A DNA stretch of 64,000 bases from Allocoprobacillus sp002160865 (GCF_042850985.1 NZ_AP031415.1:1860001-1924000), one strand, 5' to 3'; counted from the stretch's first letter, positions 34,421 through 43,961 are shown. Made by a program: numbers and translations. The notes: generated by a model from the sequence alone, not told the origin.

Positions 34421-34893
34421 TAGGCACCTCTTTGATAGATTTCTAAATCAAATGTTTCAAATGGTTTCACTTCTTTTAAAACAAAACCATAATCTTCAAA
34501 ATCCGGGAAATATGTTTCACCAACATGTGTTCCTTTAATTTTAGAAATCAATAATTGATCAACAAAAGGTAAAGACTGTTTATAAATAGAAGCGCCTCCA
34601 GATATAAACAAATCCTTTCCACTTTCTTTATATTCCTGAATCACTTCTTCTAAAGATGTTCTCACTTCTACACGTTCATCTTCAAAAGGTTCAAAACTCA
34701 CAACAATGGTATGACGATGAGGTAATGGTCTACCAATCGCTTGATATGTTGTATAACCCATTAATATCGTCTGATGTATCGTTGTGTCTTTAAAATGCTT
34801 TAAATCTTCTTTATTATCCCAAGGCATACCATTAGATGAATCTTTCTTTCCAATCAAATGATTATCATCCATAGCTACAATAATACTAATCAT
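34420..34893 (-). CDS. folA: Dihydrofolate reductase
   Basis: 157 residues. Family features: 'MISIIVAMDDNHLIGKKDS', 'GMPWDNKEDLKHFKDTT' (active-site W and acidic D), 'MGYTTYQAIGRPLPHR' (NADPH-binding T/R) and 'LFISGGASIYKQSLP' (cofactor GG). It regenerates tetrahydrofolate used up by the adjacent thymidylate synthase. It overlaps thyA by one base and plsC by one base; AAAGGTGAG lies upstream. Confidence 0.95.
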   Translation of the reverse strand: MISIIVAMDDNHLIGKKDSSNGMPWDNKEDLKHFKDTTIHQTILMGYTTYQAIGRPLPHRHTIVVSFEPFEDERVEVRTSLEEVIQEYKESGKDLFISGGASIYKQSLPFVDQLLISKIKGTHVGETYFPDFEDYGFVLKEVKPFETFDLEIYQRGA

Positions 34894-35780
34894 TAGACAC
34901 TCACCTTTCCATATAATCTTCCATGACTTTGATAGTTTTCAATAGAAATATCATCAATCGTAAAATCAAATAAAGATTTAATTTCTGGATTTAACTTTAA
35001 TTGACATAATGGTAATGGTTCCCTTGATAACTGCTCTTTAACAACATCAAAATGATCTTTATAAATATGAGCATCTCCAATTGTATGAATAAATTCTTTT
35101 GCTTCATATCCACAGACTTGTGCTAACATTGCTGTCATTAAAGCATAAGAAGCAATATTAAATGGCACTCCTAAAAATGTATCAGCACTTCTTTGATATA
35201 ATTGACAAGATAAATATTTTTTATCAGCTGACACATAAAACTGTAAAAAAGCATGACATGGTGGTAAAGCCATCTGATCCACTTCAACTGGATTCCATGC
35301 ACTCACAATATGTCTTCTTGAAAAAGGATTATTTTTTAAACCATCAATTAAAATAGATAACTGATCAACCCCTTGTTCATTAAAATTACGCCATTGTCTA
35401 CCATAGACTGGTCCTAATTCCCCATATTTTAAAACAAACGGATCATCAGCAGGTAATTCTTTTATTTTAGCAACAAATTCTTCTAAACTCTCACCATGAA
35501 AATCTTCAGATTTCTTAAAGTTTTCATAAGGCCATTCATTCCAAATTTTGACATTTCTATCAACCAGATATTTAATATTTGTATCTCCCTTAATAAACCA
35601 TAACAATTCTTCTGCAATCGGTCTTAAAAACATTTTTTTCGTTGTTAATAAAGGAAAACCAGCACGTAAATCATAACGTGTCTGATAACCAAAAACACTA
35701 CGTGTCCCTGTTCCTGTACGATCATCACGATCTTCCCCATGTTCTAATATATATTGACACATTTCTAAATACTGTTTCAC
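34893..35780 (-). CDS. thyA: Thymidylate synthase
   Basis: 295 residues from a GTG start (35778-35780) with GAGAGGTG just upstream; the open frame reaches further but without a ribosome site. Catalytic Cys lies in 'MALPPCHAFLQFYV', and the folate/dUMP residues in 'RSADTFLGVPFNIASYA' and 'HIYKDHFDVVKEQL'. The 'KIKELPADDPFVLKYGELGP' region is the small-domain insert seen in Lactobacillus-type enzymes. It heads the thyA-folA-plsC operon. Confidence 0.95.
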   Translation of the reverse strand: MKQYLEMCQYILEHGEDRDDRTGTGTRSVFGYQTRYDLRAGFPLLTTKKMFLRPIAEELLWFIKGDTNIKYLVDRNVKIWNEWPYENFKKSEDFHGESLEEFVAKIKELPADDPFVLKYGELGPVYGRQWRNFNEQGVDQLSILIDGLKNNPFSRRHIVSAWNPVEVDQMALPPCHAFLQFYVSADKKYLSCQLYQRSADTFLGVPFNIASYALMTAMLAQVCGYEAKEFIHTIGDAHIYKDHFDVVKEQLSREPLPLCQLKLNPEIKSLFDFTIDDISIENYQSHGRLYGKVSV

Positions 35781-36035
35781 ATTCTTCACCTCTCGCTTAT
35801 TATAGCGAATAAACAAGGAAAAGTCATTATTTTTCATTGAAATAAACTCTTATAGGAAAAGAACCATTATCATTTACAGTCAAATAAAGATGTTCTCACA
35901 ATAACTATAGATGCTTTTATATCATTTTTATAGTTGCATTCGATAGAATAGAAAACAAATAACAAAAGTATATGTCTGTTTATTGTTGAAGTCTATTTTT
36001 GTTATAATGCATATAGACAAAGCAGAAAGGATCAT

Positions 36036-36202
36036 ATGAATATGGATACTCACAAATTGGCTAAAGAACTTATTGAACAAATGAATTCCAAAATGAAAAG
36101 AAATCTCTATCGGTTCATTTTTCTTACAATTCCAACAAAATAGAAGGAAGCAGATTGACAGAAGAACAGACTGAGATGATATTTGAAACAAATTCTTTAT
36201 GA
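36036..36202 (+). pseudogene. Broken N-terminal fragment of a Fic-family protein
   Basis: An ATG with AAAGG upstream opens 35 residues starting 'MNMDTHKLAKELIEQMNSKM' and stops at 36143. In another frame the sequence continues 'VHFSYNSNKIEGSRLTEEQ' then 'TEMIFETNSL' to a TGA at 36202. That is the Fic N-terminal inhibitory-helix pattern (SNxIEGxxLT) with the end of the first frame joined by a frameshift. A further frame gives 'YDLIQQY'. The HPFxxGNGR core is absent. TATAAT at 36003-36008 may be the old promoter. The gaps 35781-36035 and 36203-36330 show nothing else. Confidence 0.6.
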
Positions 36203-36330
36203 TCTCATTCAACAATATTGTTATACATAGCGATATATTTAAATGACTTCTTTTATGCTATAACATAACAAAATATTATAAGAATTGCTGACATCAAGGC
36301 TATCGTATTTTTAAATAAAAAGAAATTTAT

Positions 36331-36409
36331 TGCGATTTTTGGAGGTTTATGTAAAAATTAAAGTGCGATTTTTGGAGGTTTAGTTATTGAACCAACTGCG
36401 ATTTTTGGA
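36331..36409. repeat. Three direct repeats at an exact 33-bp period
   Basis: TGCGATTTTTGGA recurs at 36331, 36364 and 36397; the first two copies extend to TGCGATTTTTGGAGGTTTA. The 33-bp (11-codon) period keeps one plus-strand frame, reading A-I-F-G-G-L per unit with a stop in the first. The spacers of about 14 bp differ. From 36410 to 36667 I see nothing more. Confidence 0.7.
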
Positions 36410-36751
36410 TATAACGAATGATTTGGAGAAAACTCTCAATATTTCAATGTAAAATTCATAAAAAACATAATAGTAGAAAAGAAGCAAACGTAAAATCATT
36501 TTACTTATAAAAGTAATATCACACGCTAAAATATTGTAAAGATTTACATAAAACCAAGTGTATCCTATTGCTCGCAAATAACAAAATTGCCTGCAATTAA
36601 ATTCAAAAGTCATAAAACAAAAACAGATGAAACGTATACAATCATATCATATTTCATCTGTTTTTCTGTAAGCGACAAATGAAAAGGCACTAACAAGACT
36701 GCGGATATTCATTTAAAATGTAAGTACAATAAAAAAGGAGGTACTTACTAT

Positions 36752-37015
36752 ATGCAATATGATTGGAAAAAAATCATAAATAGTCAAAAGGAAAGCACTT
36801 TGACTGTCAAGGAATTCTGCAGACAGAACAATATCTGTGTGTCTTCTTTCTATAAGTCAAAAAGACGACTGGAAAATGATGAACTTCAAAGTAATTTATT
36901 TGTTCCTGTCGAGGTTGTGGATGATGCCCACCCCAATGTATCAATGACCATTGATGGTCATTGTATTGAATTTGATCCTGCACTTCTTGACAGAATCATT
37001 GGTGCTCTCAAATGA
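36752..37015 (+). CDS. tnpA: IS66 TnpA accessory protein, copy 1
   Basis: 87 residues with an N-terminal helix-turn-helix of the IS66 OrfA kind ('TLTVKEFCRQNNICVSSFYK'). The C-terminal half ('SMTIDGHCIEFDPALLDRII') resembles the short strand-helix tail of this family. It helps transposition in an undefined way. AAAGGAGG precedes the ATG. It overlaps tnpB by ATGA. Confidence 0.9.
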   Translation: MQYDWKKIINSQKESTLTVKEFCRQNNICVSSFYKSKRRLENDELQSNLFVPVEVVDDAHPNVSMTIDGHCIEFDPALLDRIIGALK

Positions 37016-37359
37016 TCATCAACACTGATGAAGTCAAGAATATCTACGTTTCAACGCATTTCGTGGATATGCGCAAGTCGATAGATGGGCTGACACTCAT
37101 TGTGCATTCCCAATTCCAGATGAATGTCCTTGATCACAGCCTTTTTATCTTTACCAACCGATCAAGAAATCGCATCAAGATTCTCTATTATGAAAGCAAC
37201 GGCTTCTGGCTGTTCATCAAGAGACTTGAACATGGAAAATTCAAAATCCAGGAATCGCAGGAATCATTGACAAGAGCCATCACTTCCCGTCAGCTCAGTT
37301 GGCTTCTGGAGGGTCTTGAATATGATGAAAAATTGAAAGAAAAGCAGCTTCTCATCTAA
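37012..37359 (+). CDS. tnpB: IS66 TnpB accessory protein, copy 1
   Basis: 115 residues of the IS66 Orf2/TnpB family. Typical pattern: 'VDMRKSIDGLTLIV', 'LFIFTNRSRNRIKILYYESN' and 'GFWLFIKRLEHGKF'. Required with TnpA for transposition in characterised IS66 elements; its biochemical role is unknown. Translationally coupled to tnpA through a 4-bp overlap. Confidence 0.93.
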   Translation: MIINTDEVKNIYVSTHFVDMRKSIDGLTLIVHSQFQMNVLDHSLFIFTNRSRNRIKILYYESNGFWLFIKRLEHGKFKIQESQESLTRAITSRQLSWLLEGLEYDEKLKEKQLLI

Positions 37360-37409
37360 CAAAGCAGTTTGTTTTATGGTATAATACGAAACAGCTGAAA
37401 TCATGTAAT

Positions 37410-38990
37410 GTGGGGTGTGAAGATGTCATGAACTTGAGAAATCTAAGTCAGGAAGAACTGATCAAGATGATCAATGAAAAGGATAAAAAGATTGAAGCAT
37501 TGACTGAGCAGCTGAACTGGTACAGTCAGCAGATCAAGCTTCAGCAGAAGAAGCTTTTTGGTTCATCTTCAGAAAAGACTGTTCTTCCTAATCAGATTTC
37601 TCTTTTTGATGAAATTGAACTAGAATCCACACCAATCAAGCAGGAACCGGAACTTGAAGAAATCACATACAGAAGAAAAAGAAAAAGCAGACAGAGAGGA
37701 ATAGATATTTCATCACTGCCAGTAAAGAAGGTCATTCATGATATTGACAATAAAAGCTGCCCAGAATGTGGTGCACTGCTTAGAAAGATAGGCGAAAACA
37801 AAAGAAAGGAGCTTGTCTACCATCCTGCACGATATGAAGTCATTGAACATATTCAATATGTCTATACGTGCGATCGATGTGACAGGGAAGCTGTTCAATC
37901 GCCAATATACAAGGCACCCATGAAGGAACCGGTCATATACAAGAGCTTTGCATCGCCATCACTTCTGTCATATATCATTGATAACAAGTTCAACAAAGCA
38001 CTGCCTCTGTATAGACAGGAAGTCATGTTCAATCAGATGGGGCTGAAGCTGTCAAGACAGACGATGGCCAACTGGATGATCAAACTGCATGATGAATATT
38101 TCAGGACAATCGCTAGTCATATGCATAAGGTTCTGTTAAAAAGTCAATACCTGCACGGAGATGAAACGTCTGTTCAGGTTTTAAAGGCACCGCATCAAAA
38201 GGCAACCACAAAATCCTATATGTGGGTATACAAGACAGGACGCAGCGAGGAGAAGCAGATAGTTGTTTTCATATACGAAAATACAAGAGGACACGAGCAT
38301 GCCCAGAAGCATCTGGAAGGCTATCATCATATACTTCAGACGGATGGCTATCAGGCCTATGAGAAACTTGAAGGCATTACACACATGGGATGCTGGGCTC
38401 ATTGTCGTAGAAAATATAAGGAAGCACTAGACAGTGCGCCTGCTGGGGTAGATCTCAAACAAACTGCCAGCTATAGGCTTTTTCATAAGATCAACAAGCT
38501 TTTTCAAATTGAAAAGGAAAACGCGGACAGAAGCTATGAAGAAATCAGGCAAATTCGACAGGTTCAGTCAAAACCACTGGTTGATGATTTCTTTGAAGAT
38601 GTCAGGGAATGTTCAAAAGTTGCAGTGGATAAAACAAAGTTAAGTGAAGCACTCAAATACAGCATCAACCAGGAAGAAAAACTAAGAGTCTACCTTGAAG
38701 ATGGGAGAATAGAGATATCAAACAACCGAGCAGAAAATGCGATACGCCCATTCTGTGTAGGCAGACGCAACTGGCTGTTTACCAATACGGTTCAGGGAGC
38801 ACAGACAAGCGCTGCCTTATATTCACTTATAGAAACTGCAAAGCTAAACAATCTCAATCCCTATGAATATTTTAACTATCTTTTGTCATCATTGACAGAA
38901 ATAGATATCAATGATGAAGAAGCCCTTGATAATTATATGCCATGGTCAAAAGAATTGCCTGATAATACATATCTGACTAAAAAATCGTAG
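37410..38990 (+). CDS. tnpC: IS66 transposase TnpC, copy 1
   Basis: 526 residues from a GTG; an ATG six codons later (37428) is an alternative. An N-terminal leucine-zipper-like helix ('LIKMINEKDKKIEALTEQL') is followed by the Cys zinc-finger region ('SCPECGALLRKIGENKRKEL', 'YTCDRCDREA') and the DDE core: 'LHGDETSVQVLK', 'LQTDGYQAYEKL', 'ISNNRAENAIRPFCVGRRNW'. It looks complete. TATAAT at about 37380 may give it its own promoter. Confidence 0.95.
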   Translation: MGCEDVMNLRNLSQEELIKMINEKDKKIEALTEQLNWYSQQIKLQQKKLFGSSSEKTVLPNQISLFDEIELESTPIKQEPELEEITYRRKRKSRQRGIDISSLPVKKVIHDIDNKSCPECGALLRKIGENKRKELVYHPARYEVIEHIQYVYTCDRCDREAVQSPIYKAPMKEPVIYKSFASPSLLSYIIDNKFNKALPLYRQEVMFNQMGLKLSRQTMANWMIKLHDEYFRTIASHMHKVLLKSQYLHGDETSVQVLKAPHQKATTKSYMWVYKTGRSEEKQIVVFIYENTRGHEHAQKHLEGYHHILQTDGYQAYEKLEGITHMGCWAHCRRKYKEALDSAPAGVDLKQTASYRLFHKINKLFQIEKENADRSYEEIRQIRQVQSKPLVDDFFEDVRECSKVAVDKTKLSEALKYSINQEEKLRVYLEDGRIEISNNRAENAIRPFCVGRRNWLFTNTVQGAQTSAALYSLIETAKLNNLNPYEYFNYLLSSLTEIDINDEEALDNYMPWSKELPDNTYLTKKS

Positions 38991-39145
38991 AGATACGATC
39001 TTTTAGTCGTGTCCTGTAAATCATACATATATAAATTGTCAATTTATTACAGCTCTAATTATAATCAATGTCGTTGATTGATAATAGGGCTTTTTCATTT
39101 TGCGCTTACGTTTTTCTTTATCATTTATAACTTATAAGTATCATA

Positions 39146-39175
39146 AAAGAAAAAGAGAATCTTGAAATTCTCTTT
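39146..39175 (-). terminator. Terminator of the ROK/TIM-barrel pair
   Basis: AAAGAGAAT / ATTCTCTTT with a 6-nt loop, then TTTTTCTTTT on the minus strand; it overlaps the 39174 stop. Confidence 0.75.
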
Positions 39176-39854
39176 AATCATCATGGTGAGAACATTGTAT
39201 ACGATAACGTTCCATCATTTCTTTAAATATTTCTCCATTTGTAGGTGGTGTATAAGTCACTGCATTTGCACCTGCTTTGATAACTTCTCTTATTGTTTCA
39301 TCACTAGGACCACCTGTCGCAATAATAGGAAAATCTTTATCTATTTCACGTAATGCTTTTATAATTTCAACAGTCTTTTTACCACCTGATACATTAATAA
39401 TACTTGCTCCAGAATGAAGCATTCTTTCCTCTAAAGGTTCATCAGTTGAAACAACAGTTAAAACAATAGGAATATCAATAATAGATGCTAATTCCTGCAC
39501 AAACTTTGTTTTTGTTGGTGCATTCAATACAACTGCTGATGCTCCATGCAATTCTGCATCTAAAGCAATTTTATTAACTCTTGGTCCAGCTGTTGTTCCT
39601 CCTCCAACACCTGCAAAGACAGGTTTTTGAGCCACTTCTATAATCGCATTTGTAATCTGCATTGTCGGTGTAAAAGGATATACAGCAATCACTGCATCAG
39701 CATTGCAATTAGAAATAATCGCAACATCTGTTGAAAAGATTAATGATTTAATTCTTCTTCCATTAATTGTAATCCCAGAAACATCATAAATACATTGAGG
39801 GACTTTTACAATATGTCTTAATTTAGAATCAACAATAGGTGTTGTTTTTTCCAT
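39174..39854 (-). CDS. TIM-barrel protein of unknown substrate
   Basis: 226 residues with a phosphate-binding TIM-barrel look: 'PVFAGVGGGTTAGPRVNKIA', 'GASAVVLNAPTKTKFVQELA', 'SGASIINVSGGKKTVEII', 'FPIIATGGPSDETIREVIKA', 'GANAVTYTPPT'. The last two resemble the Gly-rich phosphate grips of KDPG-aldolase, NanE or ThiG-like barrels, but no signature settles which. It follows a ROK sugar kinase by about 30 bp. That association suggests sugar-phosphate metabolism without proving it. Confidence 0.65.
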   Translation of the reverse strand: MEKTTPIVDSKLRHIVKVPQCIYDVSGITINGRRIKSLIFSTDVAIISNCNADAVIAVYPFTPTMQITNAIIEVAQKPVFAGVGGGTTAGPRVNKIALDAELHGASAVVLNAPTKTKFVQELASIIDIPIVLTVVSTDEPLEERMLHSGASIINVSGGKKTVEIIKALREIDKDFPIIATGGPSDETIREVIKAGANAVTYTPPTNGEIFKEMMERYRIQCSHHDD

Positions 39855-39886
39855 TTATTATCACCCCATTCAAGTATAATCTTTTT

Positions 39887-40774
39887 TTATGAATTGACTG
39901 TGAAGAAATGATAGAGTGCTCCTAATAAATTAGCATCATTATGATATTGACAAGTTAAAACAACAGGACGTATTTTCGCATGTGTAAAACGACTAAAAAT
40001 GACATCCAAACGCTGATTCACTTCATCCAATAAATCCTCTCTAATACTGATTCCTCCACCAATGACAATCTTTTGTGGATCATAGGCATATTGCAAATTA
40101 TAAATACCATTTGCTAAAACATAATAATACTTATCCACATATTTTTCATAAATAGGATCATCATGATAATGATCAAAAATTTCCTTACCATCCAAAGAAG
40201 ATACATCTACACCTTTTTCTCTGGCAACTCCTCTAACAACCGCCATAGTAGAACCAACATCTGACCATGTATACATTTCATGTGTATCAAAATCAAACTG
40301 TGCAATCATATAACCAAATTCTCCACCATGTAAATGTTCACCTTTATGAATGCGACGATCCTTAACAACAGCTCCACCAATACCTGTTCCACTGACAATA
40401 AAACAACAATCTTGAACATCACTGGCTGCCCCTTTCCAGACTTCAGCTAAAGCCGCACAATTGGCATCATTTTCCATTTCAACAGGAACATTGAGTCTGT
40501 TTTCCAAATCTTCTTTAATGTGTGGTCCATGTATATAATCAATCGCACTTGAACCACCAATCACACCTTTTTCACTATCAACAGCACCAGGCATACTTAA
40601 AGCTACACCTTTTAAACTTTGATGACTAGAAAATTCATCAACAATCACTTGATACATATCTTCTATCGTTGGAGGCACTTTAACCTTCTTTGCTTCATAA
40701 ATTTGACCATCTTCATCTAAAACAGCCATTTTAATAGATGTTCCACCAACATCCACACATAAATATTTCTTCAT
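39887..40774 (-). CDS. ROK-family sugar kinase
   Basis: 295 residues. The ATP-binding 'CVDVGGTSIKMAVLDEDG', 'MENDANCAALAEVWKG' (catalytic Asp) and 'FIVSGTGIGGAVVKDRRIH' mark a ROK kinase of the glucokinase/ManNAc-kinase type. The Cys-rich zinc motif after 'HLHGGEFGYMI' is missing, as in a zinc-less subset of the family. The sugar is not predictable. GAAAGGTG lies 6 nt before the chosen ATG (40772-40774). First gene of a two-gene unit. Confidence 0.9.
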   Translation of the reverse strand: MKKYLCVDVGGTSIKMAVLDEDGQIYEAKKVKVPPTIEDMYQVIVDEFSSHQSLKGVALSMPGAVDSEKGVIGGSSAIDYIHGPHIKEDLENRLNVPVEMENDANCAALAEVWKGAASDVQDCCFIVSGTGIGGAVVKDRRIHKGEHLHGGEFGYMIAQFDFDTHEMYTWSDVGSTMAVVRGVAREKGVDVSSLDGKEIFDHYHDDPIYEKYVDKYYYVLANGIYNLQYAYDPQKIVIGGGISIREDLLDEVNQRLDVIFSRFTHAKIRPVVLTCQYHNDANLLGALYHFFTVNS

Positions 40775-40806
40775 TTCATTCACCTTTCTTTTTTTATTTC
40801 ATTGCT

Positions 40807-40836
40807 ATTATATCATTAAACAAACTTCTCTGTGAA
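40807..40836 (-). promoter_or_regulatory. Promoter of the ROK kinase unit
   Basis: TTCACA (40831-40836), 18-bp spacer, TATAAT (40807-40812) on the minus strand. Confidence 0.6.
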
Positions 40837-40994
40837 TACCTAAAAATTCCTTTTCATTATATATCCAAGTCACACCATATATCTCATAAAATAACCAATC
40901 TTTTATTTTAAAACCAAGCTATAGATTTTAAAAATATCCATGCTTAAAATGAGATTGAGCTTTTCAAACCAAATATTGGGAAAGGAGGGAGAAC

Positions 40995-43961
40995 ATGAAA
41001 TATAGAAAGCTCGTAAAGCAGCTAAATAATCTTCAATTATTTAGAATTTTTATGGAAAGGAGGAATAAAACAGTGAGAATAAAAACAAAGAAGAAAGCCT
41101 TTGTATCTGTTTTATTATCTTTTGTAATGATTATGGGACTATTCTTTGTGCCTAAGGTTAATGCTGAAGAACAACCAGATCAACCTAATACCATTTCATT
41201 TAAAGCCGTTAAAGCTGACATGCAAAATGTCGATGTCTATTTAGAAATCAATGGAAAAATGAATGAGGAGCCTGTATCTTATGCATCTGGTTTAATTACT
41301 GAGCATATTGATTCAATCAAAGAGCAGATTGGAGAAACAACTTTCCAAAAAGCTGTTGTAAGAAATGAGAATAATGGGCAAGTAACTGAGAATGAAATTG
41401 TTAGAGTTGGAAAATATAATGGTAACATTTATTATTCATTAACGGATGATGAAGATACAGGAATAGGATTAGAGGAAAATGAAAGAATCGTACTTATTTT
41501 CAGTAGCTCATATTCTATAACATATGATCTATCACCAAAAGAAGGTGGAACTGTTATAGGAAGTGAAAAAGCATTTTATGGACAAATAGTGCCTATAACT
41601 GTTAAGGCTAATGATACTTATACTATTAGTTCAATATATTATCAAATTGGTAATGGTAATACTCAAACAATTAATATTAGTAATTCTAAAGAAATGCAGT
41701 TTACGATACCAGAAGACACTATTATTGATAATTTAAAAGTAAAAATACAGTTTGTACAGGATGGAGAGTATATTGTAATAAAAAAATCCAATTCTTCAGG
41801 AGGTATATGTCAGGATCAAGGTAGTATTGATGAAGGATATTTATCTGAAAATGAAGAACAAAAAATAACACCTATTACTCCAGGAAATGATAAAACATTC
41901 ATGCTGTATTCTCAATCTTGGAATCCAACGGAATTTTATCTTAACTCACTTTCTATTAATGGTGAATATGTTGAAGTTCCAACTGGATATAATGTGGACG
42001 ATAATGCTATTACAATTACAGAGCTAAAAAAAGGACCATTAAAGGATTCAATAGTGACAGTTAAATTAGCCAAAAAAGGGGAAGGACTTTATTGGAAGGT
42101 AATAACTGGCGGAGTAAAAGATGGAGAAATGAAAGGATTGATAAATCCACACTGGGAATGGAATAAGAAAAGATGCCTTTACGAAATAACTGTGACAAAT
42201 GTTCGTTCTGATATTGAAGTTGATTGGACGTTTAAAGAAAGTGGTTCAAAAACTATAACCTTAAAAGGCTTGGATGGTATTGAAAAGATGGGAGCAGCAT
42301 CTGAACAATATGAATTTGACACTATAAAAGGTGATGATTTTTTAGAATATTATACAGGATATCATTACTATTATGGCTTACAAGAAAGTAATACAAACAA
42401 CATTTACACAGCCTATTATAACAATACAAATAGACCAGGGTTAGCAACCGCATACAATATATATCTATATTCAGTAAAAGCTGGTTATAATCCATATTCG
42501 GCTCATGTGAAAGTTGATTATTATAATAGTGATGGATTAGCTGAAACAAAGACAGCATCCAATTTAAATGGAACTCTTATAGATGATGGTTTAATATATT
42601 ACCGTAATGAACAGGCTATTTCTTGGACAACAGTCACAGATATACAAAGCACTTTAAACACTAATTATAGACACTTTAACTACAACAATAGATTTTCCAA
42701 CAATATTGACTATAATTGGACTACTGATCTTATCAATAATGGCTATCAATATGGTTTTGCAATAAATCAATCAACCTATGATAATCAAGTCCTTGAATTA
42801 TCTGTTGATCCATATCAGTATCATTTAGTATTCGATTTAGATGGTGGTTCAGGATTAAATTCTGATAAATATCAAGAAACGAAAGATGGTTATATTGAAA
42901 TAAAAAACGAAGATAAAGTAATTTATACTCTAGAAAATGGAAGTATTAAGACTTATATGCCATTAGATACTCCACAAAAAGAAGGTAAAACATTCTTAGG
43001 ATGGAGATTGTGTGATAGTAATGGAAATGAATTAGATAAAATATATTCTGAAAACGAATTATTTGTAATTAATGAAGACACTATCCAATATGCTACTGGT
43101 GATGTAAAACAAAATGAAAATCATACTTTCACTTTCAAAGCTATCTGGGGTGATACAACTGACAATGCTGATACTGCTGTTTATAGCATTAAAGTTTATA
43201 AAGAAAATCAAGATGGTACTGTTGAAGTAGATAATTCCAATAAAAAATATAGTTTACATGAAACTTATAATTTTGTTGGAATTGTCAATAAAAGAATTGC
43301 TTTCTTAGGGGAAGAAAACAAATACAATCCAGATTCTAATTTATATGTAATTAATGATGATGCTTCAAAATACGAAATAGCAGCATTACAGGATGATATA
43401 GATGCAAATCCTAATTGGGAAGAAAATAATGTTATTAGATTATATTTTGACTATCAACGATATGATTTAACTGTCACTAAAGATGCTGTTGGGGATTATG
43501 CAGATTTAACAAAGCAATGGAATATTAAAGTTACTTTAACAAATGAAAATGATGCAGACTTATCCAATAAAACATTTACATGTAATAATGAAACAGTGAC
43601 ATTAAATAATGGAAATGCTTGTCTTTCTTTAAAAGATGGTGAAAGTTTCACATTTACCGGTTTAATTAAAGAAACTTTATTTACAATAGAAGAAACTAAT
43701 CAATCCAACGATTACACAATATCCTACAATATAAAAGAAAATTATAGTGATACAGGAGATTCATTAGAAGTAATAAAAGGACAATCCTTGTCATCTGACA
43801 AGATTGTTACAGTCATTAACACAATGAAAGATATTAATATTCCAGACACTAACATTCCTACATCAAGTATGAATAATACAATCACAATGTTAGGAATTGG
43901 AAGCATTGGTATTATTGGAATAGTAACATTGTTATGGTATTGGAGAAAGAAGCATGTCTAA
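40995..43961 (+). CDS. Large pilus-associated surface adhesin (Cpa-like position)
   Basis: 988 residues. After a basic N-region, the signal helix 'VSVLLSFVMIMGLFFVP' ends at VNAEE. An InlB/Flg_new-type repeat lies at about 608-712 ('LVFDLDGGSG' ... 'KTFLGWRLCDSNG'). A DUF7601-like pilin domain at about 825-945 ('LTVTKDAVGDYADLTKQW') is shared with the backbone pilin. The end is a sorting signal: 'DTNIPTSSM', a hydrophobic helix, then WRKKHV. Two starts have strong ribosome sites: this ATG (AAAGGAGGG) and a GTG at 41073 (AAAGGAGG) giving a more usual signal peptide. First gene of the pilus operon; probable tip protein. Confidence 0.85.
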   Translation: MKYRKLVKQLNNLQLFRIFMERRNKTVRIKTKKKAFVSVLLSFVMIMGLFFVPKVNAEEQPDQPNTISFKAVKADMQNVDVYLEINGKMNEEPVSYASGLITEHIDSIKEQIGETTFQKAVVRNENNGQVTENEIVRVGKYNGNIYYSLTDDEDTGIGLEENERIVLIFSSSYSITYDLSPKEGGTVIGSEKAFYGQIVPITVKANDTYTISSIYYQIGNGNTQTINISNSKEMQFTIPEDTIIDNLKVKIQFVQDGEYIVIKKSNSSGGICQDQGSIDEGYLSENEEQKITPITPGNDKTFMLYSQSWNPTEFYLNSLSINGEYVEVPTGYNVDDNAITITELKKGPLKDSIVTVKLAKKGEGLYWKVITGGVKDGEMKGLINPHWEWNKKRCLYEITVTNVRSDIEVDWTFKESGSKTITLKGLDGIEKMGAASEQYEFDTIKGDDFLEYYTGYHYYYGLQESNTNNIYTAYYNNTNRPGLATAYNIYLYSVKAGYNPYSAHVKVDYYNSDGLAETKTASNLNGTLIDDGLIYYRNEQAISWTTVTDIQSTLNTNYRHFNYNNRFSNNIDYNWTTDLINNGYQYGFAINQSTYDNQVLELSVDPYQYHLVFDLDGGSGLNSDKYQETKDGYIEIKNEDKVIYTLENGSIKTYMPLDTPQKEGKTFLGWRLCDSNGNELDKIYSENELFVINEDTIQYATGDVKQNENHTFTFKAIWGDTTDNADTAVYSIKVYKENQDGTVEVDNSNKKYSLHETYNFVGIVNKRIAFLGEENKYNPDSNLYVINDDASKYEIAALQDDIDANPNWEENNVIRLYFDYQRYDLTVTKDAVGDYADLTKQWNIKVTLTNENDADLSNKTFTCNNETVTLNNGNACLSLKDGESFTFTGLIKETLFTIEETNQSNDYTISYNIKENYSDTGDSLEVIKGQSLSSDKIVTVINTMKDINIPDTNIPTSSMNNTITMLGIGSIGIIGIVTLLWYWRKKHV

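Larger units (their letters stand above)
36668..39109 (+). mobile_element. IS66-family insertion sequence, copy 1
   Basis: 2,442 bp bounded by imperfect inverted repeats starting GTAAGCG (left GTAAGCGACAAATGAAAAGG; right end, reversed, GTAAGCGCAAAATGAAAAAG). It is flanked by the perfect 8-bp target duplication GTTTTTCT (36660-36667 and 39110-39117). Carries tnpA, tnpB and tnpC. Length, open frames and ends equal those of copy 2 at 49239-51680, in the same orientation. Confidence 0.97.

Noticed and set aside
35928..36215. 95-residue minus-strand ORF upstream of IS66
   Set aside because: It is the complement of the Fic-like remnant, whose plus-strand readings match a known family and have a ribosome site.
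36331..36409. Three evenly spaced repeats read as a CRISPR array
   Set aside because: Only three units, spacers of about 14 bp that are too short, last copy truncated, and no cas genes nearby.
36380..36613. 77-residue minus-strand ORF between the repeats and IS66
   Set aside because: No ribosome site, composition of random AT-rich DNA, and it overlaps the repeat array; no family resemblance.
37713..38402. Minus-strand ORFs inside both IS66 copies
   Set aside because: They lie antisense to tnpC, lack ribosome sites and match nothing.
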